Origin: Caldiserica bacterium UBA4822
Lineage (GTDB): Bacteria > Caldisericota > Caldisericia > Cryosericales > Cryosericaceae
DNA length: 7,959 nt
Direction: 5' to 3'
Assembly (NCBI GenBank): GCA_002402295.1
Contig: DHFO01000002.1
Coordinates: 1-7,959, forward strand
In this document: one piece after another, positions 1 to 5,797 of the stretch
Layout of the letters: each line of letters opens with the position of its first letter
How positions within the stretch are numbered: position 1 is the stretch's first letter
Made by a program: the position numbers and the translations under genes
Notes under the pieces: generated by a model
Databases searched by the model: none
Told to the model about the DNA's origin: nothing
Seen by the model: the letters and a program-made list of their open reading frames with translations, nothing else

Positions 1-583
1 AAGGATGCGAGGGACAAAAGGGCTCAGGGGTGAAGGCGATCCCTCGAGTATGGCAGAAGCGGACGAGGTGCCCGTTCATGAACTCACTGCCATTGTCAGC
101 ATGGAGAGAGATGACCTTCCCCGGGTACCCATGGAGACGGTACATGTGCCGCTCTGTTGCCAGAAGCCTCCCGATCGTGGCAGGACTCATCCGGAGGAGA
201 AGTTGTCGTGTTTCCTCATCAATGTGGAGATGTCCGTGCATCGTGAGGTTCTCCACGAAGAAGGGCATGCCTCCTGCGAGACGGACCGGTCCCAGGAACG
301 TGCTGGCTGCCCAGACACTGATCAGTGCCTGCTGCACTGCGGGACCATACTGGGGAGGACGATGCCGTTGGATATGCTTGCCAGGATCAGCCACGAGGAT
401 ACAGTCTCCCAGCAAGTAGTGTTGCCCTGCCTGGCGCAGGACACGGGCGGCATACGTCCGCTGGTATCCCGTGGATTCACAGAAGTCATCCAGCATGGCT
501 GACTTCTTGACCTTGCTTGCCTTGACGTACCTTTGTGCTTCCACCAACGTCAGCTTCTTCCGTTCCTGCATCGTGAGCTCCAT
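1..583 (-). pseudogene. Integrase-core (DDE) transposase, partial and apparently internally deleted
   Basis: An open minus-strand frame starts at ATG 583-581 behind an AAGGAG Shine-Dalgarno and runs without a stop to the window edge (194 codons). The N-terminus (MELTMQERKKLTLVEAQRYV, then DDFCESTGYQRTYAARVL) looks like the helical DNA-binding part of integrase-type transposases that lack a helper ORF. Near residues 136-145 it reads SPATIGRLLATER. By residue 163 it reads DNGSEF followed by HLVRFCHTRGIAFT, the second-aspartate block of the RNase H fold. In the family these blocks are usually separated by roughly 80-100 residues that carry the first catalytic Asp. Here about 15 residues lie between them, so I infer an in-frame internal deletion and an inactive enzyme. 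After the FT at the window edge the expected continuation is also poor. The family type is fairly sure. The exact IS family and the state of the 3' end outside the window are unknown. Confidence 0.72.
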
Positions 584-637
584 TCCCGCTGCTCCTTTCT
601 CGTCCCAAGGACCAGCAGTATTCTGCCACCCTTCAGA

Positions 638-695
638 TACTTTTTCTCATGAGTTTACGGGACTAGTTCGGGTACATATTAGATGAGTCGATGCG
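638..695. repeat. Possible insertion-sequence end with two imperfect direct repeats
   Basis: Upstream of the transposase start lie two related units, each TAC plus 7-8 AT-rich bases followed by ATGAGT(T/C)(T/G)A(C/T)G. The ATGAG cores are at 649-653 and 683-687, 34 bp apart. Repeated short sites at an element's end often bind the transposase. The position, between the transposase 5' end and the promoter of the next gene, fits the right end of the element. The left end is outside the window, so no terminal inverted repeat or target duplication can be tested. This is an inference with modest support. Confidence 0.3.
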
Positions 696-699
696 CCCC

Positions 700-728
700 T
701 TGACCGCAAGCTCCAGCAATGGCATACT
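700..728 (+). promoter_or_regulatory. Candidate sigma70 promoter of the membrane protein gene
   Basis: TTGACC (700-705) and CATACT (723-728) are separated by 17 bp. They match the -35 at 5 of 6 positions and the -10 at 4 of 6. The predicted start near 735 leaves a leader of about 26 nt, with the Shine-Dalgarno GGAGGTG at 747-753. Confidence 0.45.
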
Positions 729-760
729 CGGTTTGCTAAACAGAATGGAGGTGGGCTCTC

Positions 761-1774
761 ATGAGACAGTTTGGCCGCAGTGTGCGAGCTGCATGGCATG
801 ACAGCATCTGCCAGTGGTGGTTCGTGCTTGCGGGGTTCCGGGGAGCCGTATCGGAAGGCCTGAAGTTCATCGTCTCGATCGTGCTGATGTTTACTGTGGG
901 TGATGCTTGGTCACATGCGCCCTCACTGCCTCTGTTTACGCCAAAACTCACCGTGTACGACCTGCTGCGTCCCGGAGATAACCCGGTCCGGCGGTTCACC
1001 GTCGGCTCGTTGGGGGTCATCAGTGCATATGTTCTCGGCTGGCTGCTGGTCGGACTCATGCCGGCGCGACAGCGACGACGTCCCGCGCATGCGTGCCTGA
1101 TGGCCTCGATGGCGCTGGTGTTCGTAACGGTCAACCTGACTGCACTTTCACTTGCGATCTTTGTGTTCAAGTATGATTTCGACACCGTTGGTGCGAACAA
1201 TTGGGCGCTCCTGGTCTTCGGCTCGTTTACGCTGTCGACATATTGCATCATCGGCGTCATCACGACCATGGCTGGAGCACGGGCTACGTGGCGCACCAGT
1301 GGTCGGGCACTCGCTGTCAGTCTCCTGCTTGTCTTCGTGAACTTGGCACTCGCCCAGTCGTGGAATGTCGTGGTTCACATCCTGGCCATGGAATCCATTC
1401 CTCTGTGGGCAGGATTGATTCTGCCGCTGTTCAGGGCCTGTGTTATCGAACCGGTGGCACTGTTCGTGTATGCTGCCGTGGCAGCCGGAGAGAACCTGTG
1501 GACAGCCCTTCGCAAGGGGGTCTCGTTCCTGGGGCGTCACGCATGGATGGCACTGCTCATCGGCGCAGTCCTGTTCATCTCTGACCCAGCGGTTTTCGGC
1601 ATTCACGGCAAGATCATGTGGTGGGGCAGGAGTGTTGTCTCTCCGTTCTATCGGACTATTGTCATCCCGCTTGACGAGGCCCTGCCTTACATTCACGCAT
1701 TTCTGGTCCTGGTGGCTCTCGCTGTTGCCAGCCAGTACTATGCAGACGTGAACAGGTGGGAGGCGCCTGAATAG
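761..1774 (+). CDS. Multi-pass integral membrane protein of unknown function (337 aa)
   Basis: The frame is intact from ATG 761 to TAG 1772, with GGAGGTG 8 nt before the start. I do not recognise a family. By hydropathy there are eight or nine likely membrane spans, near residues 32-47, 81-100, 111-136, 148-170, 183-200, 203-224, 226-242, 260-275 and 309-326. They are joined by short loops. The loop after the second span (PARQRRRP) and the one after the fourth (ARATWRTSGR) are basic and would be cytoplasmic under the positive-inside rule. There is no cleavable signal, nucleotide-binding motif or obvious catalytic motif. The first 20 residues are tryptophan-rich and may lie along the membrane. 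The gene stands alone behind its own promoter, next to a broken transposase on one side and coding debris on the other. Codon use is GC-rich at third positions, like the other real genes here. Transporter, permease subunit or cell-envelope protein are all possible. Confidence 0.85.
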   Translation: MRQFGRSVRAAWHDSICQWWFVLAGFRGAVSEGLKFIVSIVLMFTVGDAWSHAPSLPLFTPKLTVYDLLRPGDNPVRRFTVGSLGVISAYVLGWLLVGLMPARQRRRPAHACLMASMALVFVTVNLTALSLAIFVFKYDFDTVGANNWALLVFGSFTLSTYCIIGVITTMAGARATWRTSGRALAVSLLLVFVNLALAQSWNVVVHILAMESIPLWAGLILPLFRACVIEPVALFVYAAVAAGENLWTALRKGVSFLGRHAWMALLIGAVLFISDPAVFGIHGKIMWWGRSVVSPFYRTIVIPLDEALPYIHAFLVLVALAVASQYYADVNRWEAPE

Positions 1775-1813
1775 GCGTGCGACGCTGCCACTTCGCGCAA
1801 TGCGTTCCGTGAC

Positions 1814-2373
1814 ATGACTACGGAACATGACACCACAACGTCGGCCGTCCGCTCCGCCGAGTCGGTCCCTGCACGTGGCAAGGGGTTGCTTGCAGTCATG
1901 GGGCAGCTTGTGATGGCCCCTCCTCGTGCTGGCCCTTGTGACTGTCTCGTTGGCGCCGGCGTTATCGTCTCCCCGTACGAGGTACAATCCCTTTGGCGCT
2001 CCAGCGACAACAACGATGTCATTTGCCGGTTCCTCGGCACAGTGGGACGCGAGGCATGTCGTCCTGGTGGGGACGCTTCTCAAGAACGGCGAGACGACAT
2101 GGTGCGCGAACCTCGACATCTCGTGGAGCGACCCTTCTCCGGAGACCATCACTAAGGTTCGTTGTGAGCAGACGGATCAGCGGGGACTGAGAGAATCAGG
2201 AGTCTTGGGCCCGAATCCGGTCGCTTGGTTCAGTGGGGAAAAGGCTGGAGCGCTATTTGCTGCTCGGGGCTAGGAACCGCCGAGAATCTTCTCCTGACTA
2301 TCACCGGGAAAGGCCAGACCGAGACGATCCCTCTCAGAATTATCCAGAACCAGACGGATCCCCCGGACTTCTG
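1814..2373 (+). pseudogene. Frameshifted exported or membrane-anchored protein, unknown family
   Basis: No single frame covers this stretch, but three pieces join into one plausible protein. The first piece starts at ATG 1814 and reads to LLAVMGQLVMA. Dropping one base of the C4 run at 1917-1920 moves it into the frame reading LLVLALVTVSLAPALSS, a membrane anchor or signal segment. That frame continues through QWDARHVVLVGTLLKNGE and ISWSDPSPETITKV to GALFAARG and meets TAG at 2271. A second, opposite shift near 2265-2270 joins GLGTAENLLLTITGKGQTE, and the protein ends DPPDF at TGA 2371-2373. The two shifts cancel, giving a product of about 186 residues with a short cytoplasmic N-terminus, one span and an outer part of alternating beta-strand character. 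No Shine-Dalgarno is evident at 1814, so the true start may differ. Family and function are unknown. Sequencing error at the C run is a live alternative. Confidence 0.5.
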
Positions 2374-2603
2374 AACAATCCGAACAGCGAGCCGTGCGAG
2401 TCCGGGGTTCGCGGTTCGTGCAGGCCACAGCTGGATCTCCTCCGGCCAGGGATCGCGCAGAGAGACGCCCCAGATACGGTCAACGGCCCGAAGGGCGACC
2501 TCGTTTTGCTCGTTTTGCAACAGGTAGATCCAGAACGCGCCGCTGACGAACGGGCGGCTTGTGGAGAACGGAAAGACCCTGTAAGCGTTCCACTGTCGAA
2601 TAG
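2374..2603 (-). pseudogene. Unrecognised coding fragment, minus strand
   Basis: The minus frame is open from about 2600 to 2230 and reads protein-like as far as about 2375. Examples are NAYRVFPFSTSRPFVSGAFW, LLQNEQNEVALRAVDRIWGV and LRDPWPEEIQLWPA. Third codon positions are rich in G and C, as in the intact genes, while the opposite-strand frames look like shadows. It lies in a different frame from the HemN-like piece just upstream and shows no similarity I recognise to HemN or HemW. Left of 2373 it overlaps the end of the plus-strand gene and becomes implausible. No start or proper end can be placed, so I treat it as a remnant of an unidentified gene. Confidence 0.33.
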
Positions 2604-2870
2604 GGGAACGAGAACAAGGGGGTAGCAGGTTATCTGGTCCACTCCCAGCGGTGTCGCGAGTTCCAGGTCATGCAGGAAATCCCGGACTGTCTGCCCAGGG
2701 AGGCAGAACATCAGATCGATATTTAGCGATTGGAACCCTGCTGCCTTGGCGATCACCACAGCCTCGCGTGCCGCTTCACCACTGTACCTCCGGCTGATAG
2801 CCCGAAGGAGACGGTCGTCAAGGCTCTGCACGCCGATGCTGAGGACATCGACGCTAAGAGAGCGCAGATA
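2604..2870 (-). pseudogene. Fragment of a HemN/HemW-like radical SAM gene
   Basis: The minus-strand frame reads VDVLSIGVQSLDDRLLRAI, then RRYSGEAAREAVVIAKAAGF, NIDLMFCLPGQT and QITCYPLVLVP. This is the middle of the radical SAM barrel of the coproporphyrinogen III dehydrogenase-like (HemN/HemW) family. The diagnostic stretches are SIGVQSLDD, the A-R-A-A-G-F helix and NIDLMFGLPGQT, here with Cys in place of Gly. The N-terminal third with the CxxxCxxC iron-sulfur site is absent: the similarity begins at LRSLSVDV, directly beside the csp promoter. Similarity stops after LVLVP near 2604, so the C-terminal half is gone too. Only about 88 residues remain of a protein that is usually near 380. It cannot be active. 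I infer that deletions on both sides left this piece. Confidence 0.72.
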
Positions 2871-2875
2871 CGGAC

Positions 2876-2904
2876 GTGACTTTTTCTTCAATTGATTGTA
2901 TACT
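2876..2904 (+). promoter_or_regulatory. Promoter of the first csp gene
   Basis: GTGACT (2876-2881), 17 bp, TATACT (2899-2904). The -10 is identical to the one before the second csp gene. In both copies exactly six bases separate TATACT from a shared TGGCAAGATA, which puts the start of transcription at or next to 2911. Confidence 0.6.
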
Positions 2905-2910
2905 TAGCTA

Positions 2911-2952
2911 TGGCAAGATACCAGATGCCAGAATTCTGTATGGAGGTCAGCA
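2911..2952 (+). promoter_or_regulatory. csp 5' leader with 5'-terminal stem-loop
   Basis: The predicted mRNA leader of about 42 nt begins with TGGCA (2911-2915), a 10-nt loop and TGCCA (2926-2930). This is a perfect 5-bp stem at the very 5' end. The Shine-Dalgarno GGAGGT (2942-2947) and GTG start follow. The same stem, loop length and position recur before the second csp gene at 4893-4912. Cold-shock mRNAs are often controlled through structured leaders. A role in stability or temperature-dependent translation is an inference. Confidence 0.5.
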
Positions 2953-3159
2953 GTGCTTACAGGTAAGGTAAAGTGGTTTAACGCAGAGAAGGGTTATGGC
3001 TTCATCACTCGTGATGACGGCGAGAAGGACGTGTTCGTACACTATAGCGCAATCGTCGGCTCCGGCTTCAAGTCCCTCAAGGAGGGGGATGTTGTCGAGT
3101 TCGAAGTCGTGCAGGGAGACAAGGGTCCCCAGGCGAAGGACGTCCAAGTCAAAGCCTGA
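2953..3159 (+). CDS. csp: Cold-shock domain protein, first copy (68 aa)
   Basis: This is a single cold-shock domain, a five-stranded OB-fold beta barrel that binds single-stranded RNA and DNA and melts mRNA structure in the cytoplasm. RNP1 is KGYGFI (residues 13-18) and RNP2 is VFVHY (27-31). The N-terminal GKVKWFNAEKG is typical of the CspA family, and the length is the usual one. The start is GTG 2953, 5 nt after GGAGGT. The ATG overlapping the Shine-Dalgarno at 2940 is out of frame, which settles the start. The gene is monocistronic, with its own promoter, leader and terminator. It differs from the second copy at only 5 of 67 aligned residues (positions 24, 35, 47, 65 and 66) and has one extra C-terminal Ala. 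Whether expression is induced by cold cannot be read from the sequence. Confidence 0.96.
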   Translation: MLTGKVKWFNAEKGYGFITRDDGEKDVFVHYSAIVGSGFKSLKEGDVVEFEVVQGDKGPQAKDVQVKA

Positions 3160-3181
3160 TCGCTGATCTCTGAACCCAATC

Positions 3182-3216
3182 AGCCCCCGGCCATGCACCG
3201 GGGGCTTTCCTGTTCT
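3182..3216 (+). terminator. Intrinsic terminator after the first csp gene
   Basis: A perfect 9-bp GC-rich stem, AGCCCCCGG (3182-3190) with CCGGGGGCT (3198-3206), has a 7-nt loop and is followed by a T-rich tail (TTTCCTGTTCT). It lies 22 nt after the stop codon. It separates the csp transcript from the carboxypeptidase promoter that follows. Confidence 0.85.
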
Positions 3217-3238
3217 GTATCTCGCCGGCGGGAGCGGT

Positions 3239-3267
3239 TTGACAGGGCCTGGAGCGGCGCGTATGAT
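3239..3267 (+). promoter_or_regulatory. Near-consensus sigma70 promoter of the carboxypeptidase gene
   Basis: TTGACA (3239-3244) is a perfect -35 and TATGAT (3262-3267) is a 5-of-6 -10, with the optimal 17-bp spacer. Transcription would start near 3274, giving a leader of about 29 nt. The upstream in-frame ATG at 3267 begins on the last base of this -10, so it cannot be in the mRNA. This supports the start at 3303. Confidence 0.72.
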
Positions 3268-3302
3268 TGTTCGGAAGAATTCTTCGCGAGGAGTGTGCCA
3301 GG

Positions 3303-4817
3303 ATGGACATCAAGGAGTTCTACGACTACTACAGGGAAATTGCTCAGTACCAGAACGTCGCCGCGCTGGTGGAGTGGGACATGCGTACGAAGATGCCCCC
3401 GAAGGCGGCGGCCGACCGCTCTATGGTGGCGGGCAAGCTGGGCAGGACAGCATTCGAGATGATGACGTCGCCGCGGATGGGTGCCTTTGTCGAGTTTTTC
3501 AACCGTCCCTCCATTGCCAGTCAGCTCAATGAGACAGACCACCGGAACGTGGCTCTTGTGACGAAGCAGTACAGAAAAGTCTCGGCCATTCCCGCGGACC
3601 GCTTCGAGGCGTTCATAGTGGCCTGTTCGCGCGGCGAACATGTGTGGCAGGAGGCCAAGGGGAAATCGGACTTCGGCATGTTCCTGCCGTGCCTCGAGGA
3701 AATCATCGGCTTCGAGAAGGAGTTCGTGGAGTATGAGGGGTACGAGCAGAACCGGTACGACGCCCTGCTGGATGACTATGAGCCTTCCATGACAACGGCG
3801 GAACTGCAGAGCATCATTGACGGCCTCAAGCAGGAGCTGGTTCCGTTTATCCGGCAGCTGCAGGAACACGGTACGCGACCCGACACCTCATTCCTTGCGG
3901 GAACGTTTCCGGTGAGCGAGCAGGCACAGCTGTCTCGTGACGTTCTCACCGCGATGACCTACGACTTCGGCGCCGGGCGCATCGATGAGACGGAGCATCC
4001 CTTCACGACGAGCCTTGGTGTGGGCGACGTCCGCGTGACCACCCACTACTATGAGCATGATCTCATGTCTGCATTGTTCTCCACCATGCACGAGGGCGGC
4101 CACGGGCTGTACGAACAGGGCATCTCGGAGGAGTACCACTGGATGCCGCTGCACAGGGCTGCCTCCATGGGGGTGCACGAGTCGCAGTCGCGTACCTGGG
4201 AGAACCTAGTGGGCCGCTCCGAGGCATTCTGGCGTTTTTACTACCCAAGGCTTCAGGGCAGGTTTGCACAGTTCCGGGACGTGCCGGTGGAGGACTTCTA
4301 CAAGGCCATCAATGTCGTCGAGCCGTCGCTCGTCCGTATCGAAGCAGACGAGGTCACCTACAATCTGCACATTATGCTGCGCTTCGAGATAGAGGAGGCG
4401 CTCATAGGCGGCAGGGTGCAGGCCGCCGACCTTCCCAGGTTCTGGAATGCCAAGATGAAGGAATACCTGGGCGTAGAGCCGCCAGACGACGCCCACGGCG
4501 TCCTGCAGGACGTCCACTGGGCGGGTGGCATGTTCGGCTATTTCCCGTCCTACATGCTGGGGAATCTGTACGCAGCCCAGTTCTTTGCCGCAGCCCGCGA
4601 GGCCATACCCAACCTGGACGAGGAACTCGCTGCCGGGCACCTGAGCGTTCTGCGCGAGTGGCAGCGCTCGAACATTCATGCATGCGGGGCACTCTATGAC
4701 CCAAAGGACCTGCTGGTCAAGGTGACGGGGAAACCGCTGGACTACCATCCCTTCATGGACCAGGTGCGGGCCAAGTATGGGCGCATCTATGGCATCGTGG
4801 AGAGGGAGCGCGACTGA
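3303..4817 (+). CDS. M32 family zinc carboxypeptidase (thermostable carboxypeptidase 1 type, 504 aa)
   Basis: This cytoplasmic metallopeptidase removes C-terminal residues from short peptides, in a long narrow cleft closed by helices. All M32 signatures are present in order: HPF at 232-234, DVRVT (the DxRxT motif, 242-246), the zinc site HEGGH at 263-267, HESQS at 292-296 with Glu293 as third zinc ligand, VRIEADE at 344-350, and GVLQDVHW (GxxQDxHW) at 399-406. His263 and His267 bind zinc and Glu264 is the general base. The length is that of the family, no motif residue is missing and no signal peptide is seen. The start is ATG 3303 (MDIKEFYDYYREI), 9 nt after GAGGAG. The longer frame from 3267 is ruled out by the promoter. 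Terminal stop is TGA. The gene has its own promoter and lies between two cold-shock genes. No functional link to them is evident, though peptide recycling is the likely role. Confidence 0.96.
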   Translation: MDIKEFYDYYREIAQYQNVAALVEWDMRTKMPPKAAADRSMVAGKLGRTAFEMMTSPRMGAFVEFFNRPSIASQLNETDHRNVALVTKQYRKVSAIPADRFEAFIVACSRGEHVWQEAKGKSDFGMFLPCLEEIIGFEKEFVEYEGYEQNRYDALLDDYEPSMTTAELQSIIDGLKQELVPFIRQLQEHGTRPDTSFLAGTFPVSEQAQLSRDVLTAMTYDFGAGRIDETEHPFTTSLGVGDVRVTTHYYEHDLMSALFSTMHEGGHGLYEQGISEEYHWMPLHRAASMGVHESQSRTWENLVGRSEAFWRFYYPRLQGRFAQFRDVPVEDFYKAINVVEPSLVRIEADEVTYNLHIMLRFEIEEALIGGRVQAADLPRFWNAKMKEYLGVEPPDDAHGVLQDVHWAGGMFGYFPSYMLGNLYAAQFFAAAREAIPNLDEELAAGHLSVLREWQRSNIHACGALYDPKDLLVKVTGKPLDYHPFMDQVRAKYGRIYGIVERERD

Positions 4818-4858
4818 GGCCGGAGCCTGGTTCGTGAAGGCCCGTCACAGCGGCGCCC

Positions 4859-4886
4859 TTGCATTGGTTTTGTTCCTCTCTATACT
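4859..4886 (+). promoter_or_regulatory. Promoter of the second csp gene
   Basis: TATACT (4881-4886) lies 6 bp before TGGCAAGATA, exactly as in the first csp gene. The best -35 is TTGCAT (4859-4864) at 16 bp, a weak match. The -10 is better supported, because it is shared by the two copies. Confidence 0.55.
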
Positions 4887-4892
4887 CTTCGG

Positions 4893-4930
4893 TGGCAAGA
4901 TAGGATATGCCAAGTTTTATGGAGGTTTTA
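4893..4930 (+). promoter_or_regulatory. csp 5' leader with 5'-terminal stem-loop, second copy
   Basis: TGGCA (4893-4897), a 10-nt loop and TGCCA (4908-4912) repeat the stem-loop of the first csp leader. Between the two copies the loop sequence differs in its second half, and the spacer to the Shine-Dalgarno differs in length and sequence. The stem and TGGCAAGATA are unchanged. GGAGGT (4921-4926) precedes GTG 4931. Confidence 0.5.
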
Positions 4931-5134
4931 GTGCTTACAGGTAAAGTAAAGTGGTTCAACGCAGAGAAGGGCTATGGTTTCATCACGCGCGATGATGGTG
5001 ACAAAGATGTTTTTGTCCACTACAGTGCGATCCTTGGTTCAGGTTTCAAGTCGCTGAAGGAAGGCGACGCGGTCGAGTTCGAAGTAGTGCAGGGCGACAA
5101 GGGTCCGCAGGCCAAGGACGTCACGATCAAGTAG
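4931..5134 (+). CDS. csp: Cold-shock domain protein, second copy (67 aa)
   Basis: This single cold-shock domain protein carries RNP1 KGYGFI (13-18) and RNP2 VFVHY (27-31). It matches the first copy at 62 of 67 residues. The role is RNA chaperoning in the cytoplasm, as for CspA-type proteins. The start is GTG 4931 (LTGKVKWF follows), chosen by alignment with the first copy. The in-frame ATGs at 4907 and 4919 lie inside the leader stem-loop region or overlap the Shine-Dalgarno, and the counterpart ATG in the first copy is out of frame. The stop is TAG, at the same place in the alignment as the other copy's end, so TAG is a normal stop in this genome. Many synonymous third-position changes separate the two genes while the proteins stay almost the same. 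The duplication is therefore not recent, or came with conversion, and both copies are under selection. Confidence 0.96.
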   Translation: MLTGKVKWFNAEKGYGFITRDDGDKDVFVHYSAILGSGFKSLKEGDAVEFEVVQGDKGPQAKDVTIK

Positions 5135-5158
5135 TTCTTTCACCCAATAAACCCACTC

Positions 5159-5186
5159 AGCCCCCAGCGCAAGCCGGGGGCTTTTG
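5159..5186 (+). terminator. Intrinsic terminator after the second csp gene
   Basis: AGCCCCCAGC (5159-5168) pairs with GCCGGGGGCT (5173-5182) except for one A-C mismatch. It closes on a GCAA tetraloop and is followed by TTTT. The outer AGCCCCC/GGGGGCT stem is the same as in the first csp terminator, so the terminators were probably duplicated with the genes. Confidence 0.82.
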
Positions 5187-5200
5187 CATACCCCGGCCTC

Positions 5201-5231
5201 TTGACTATGACATTACGTTCTGCTCTATGCC
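5201..5231 (+). promoter_or_regulatory. Possible MerR-type promoter with long spacer
   Basis: TTGACT (5201-5206) is followed after 19 bp by TATGCC (5226-5231). The 19-bp spacer is the hallmark of promoters that MerR-family regulators untwist, and the spacer holds only a degenerate dyad around TGAC-ATT-ACGTTC. It lies just before the MerR-like remnant, as expected for an autoregulated gene. The -10 match is weak. Confidence 0.3.
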
Positions 5232-5256
5232 TACCATGGCATGGAAAGGAGCGGAC

Positions 5257-5673
5257 ATGACCGGTACGATCGGGATGGTGGCGACGATGACCCATGTGAG
5301 CGTGCGCACGCTCCATTATTACGACACCATTGACCTCCTCAACCCGTCGTTCGAGACAGCTTCCGGGAAGCGGCTGTATGAGGACGGTGATCTGGAGGTG
5401 CATTCAGCATGAGATGGGACAGGTCGACACCGACATGGTGGCCCTCATGGACCACACGGTTACCAGCCGGCAGGTCCAGGACATTGTTCGGCGCAAGCAC
5501 GAGCACTTCAACCGCTACTTCTACACGTGTTCTGTGGACATACTCGCGGGTTTGAGCGAGATGCGGGTGTCGGATGCCCGGTTTAGCGGTATCTTCGACA
5601 AGATCAAACCTGGTCCCGGCAGTTCTGGCACGATGCGGTCTAGATCTACTGTACCAATAGAGCCAAGAGGTAG
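5257..5673 (+). pseudogene. MerR-family regulator with TipAS domain, decayed
   Basis: From ATG 5257, 5 nt behind AAGGAGCGGAC, the frame reads GTIGMVATMTHVSVRTLHYY and then ASGKRLYEDGDLE, the winged-helix DNA-binding part of MerR regulators. It then stops at TGA 5410. The next frame reads VDTDMVALMD, RRKHEHFNRYFYTCSVDI and LAGLSEMRVSDARFSGIFDK, which is the TipAS drug-binding domain. The DLExLQ helix, the dimerisation coiled coil and the start of TipAS, normally over 100 residues, are absent. This indicates an internal deletion near 5393-5410. At 5612-5617 a base is lost and the reading moves to RQFWHDAV, followed by TAG at 5641 where the family continues, and IYC after it. TipAS proteins sense peptide antibiotics and activate their own and efflux genes. 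This copy cannot make a working regulator. Confidence 0.8.
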
Positions 5674-5698
5674 CGGAAACTCCTGAAACAGAGAACCC

Positions 5699-5718
5699 GC
5701 TCCGGCTAGTTCCGGAGC
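5699..5718. repeat. Short perfect inverted repeat between two pseudogenes
   Basis: GCTCCGG (5699-5705) and CCGGAGC (5712-5718) form a 7-bp stem with a 6-nt loop in the gap between the TipAS remnant and the end of the anti-sigma-like gene. Neither strand has a T run after it, so a normal intrinsic terminator is doubtful. I see nothing else between 5674 and 5797. Confidence 0.3.
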
Positions 5719-5797
5719 TGGTCTGCGCACAAGAGCTTGTGGAAAAGATGCCCCGTCAGCTTGAAATCACCGGCTGTTTCTTGTTCCATACGGTTGG

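Noticed and set aside
5..502. Open plus-strand frame of 165 codons
   Set aside because: It is antisense to the transposase frame, lacks a ribosome site and has no domain-like sequence.
1148..2152. Long minus-strand open frame of 334 codons
   Set aside because: It is antisense to the membrane protein gene and to the exported-protein remnant. Its composition is shadow-like (rich in His, Cys, Arg and Gln) and it has no convincing start signal.
2233..2625. Plus-strand open frame of 130 codons
   Set aside because: It crosses the end of the exported-protein remnant and runs opposite a more protein-like minus frame. Third codon positions are less GC-rich than in the real genes.
3267..3302. Upstream ATG adding 12 residues to the carboxypeptidase
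   Set aside because: It begins on the last base of the TATGAT -10 element, has no Shine-Dalgarno, and the family N-terminus fits ATG 3303.
3180..4748. Several minus-strand open frames of up to 229 codons
   Set aside because: They lie opposite the carboxypeptidase, whose complete set of M32 motifs fixes the coding strand.
4907..4930. Upstream in-frame ATGs for the second csp gene
   Set aside because: They fall in the leader stem-loop or overlap the Shine-Dalgarno. The first csp copy has no in-frame equivalent, and alignment begins at the GTG.
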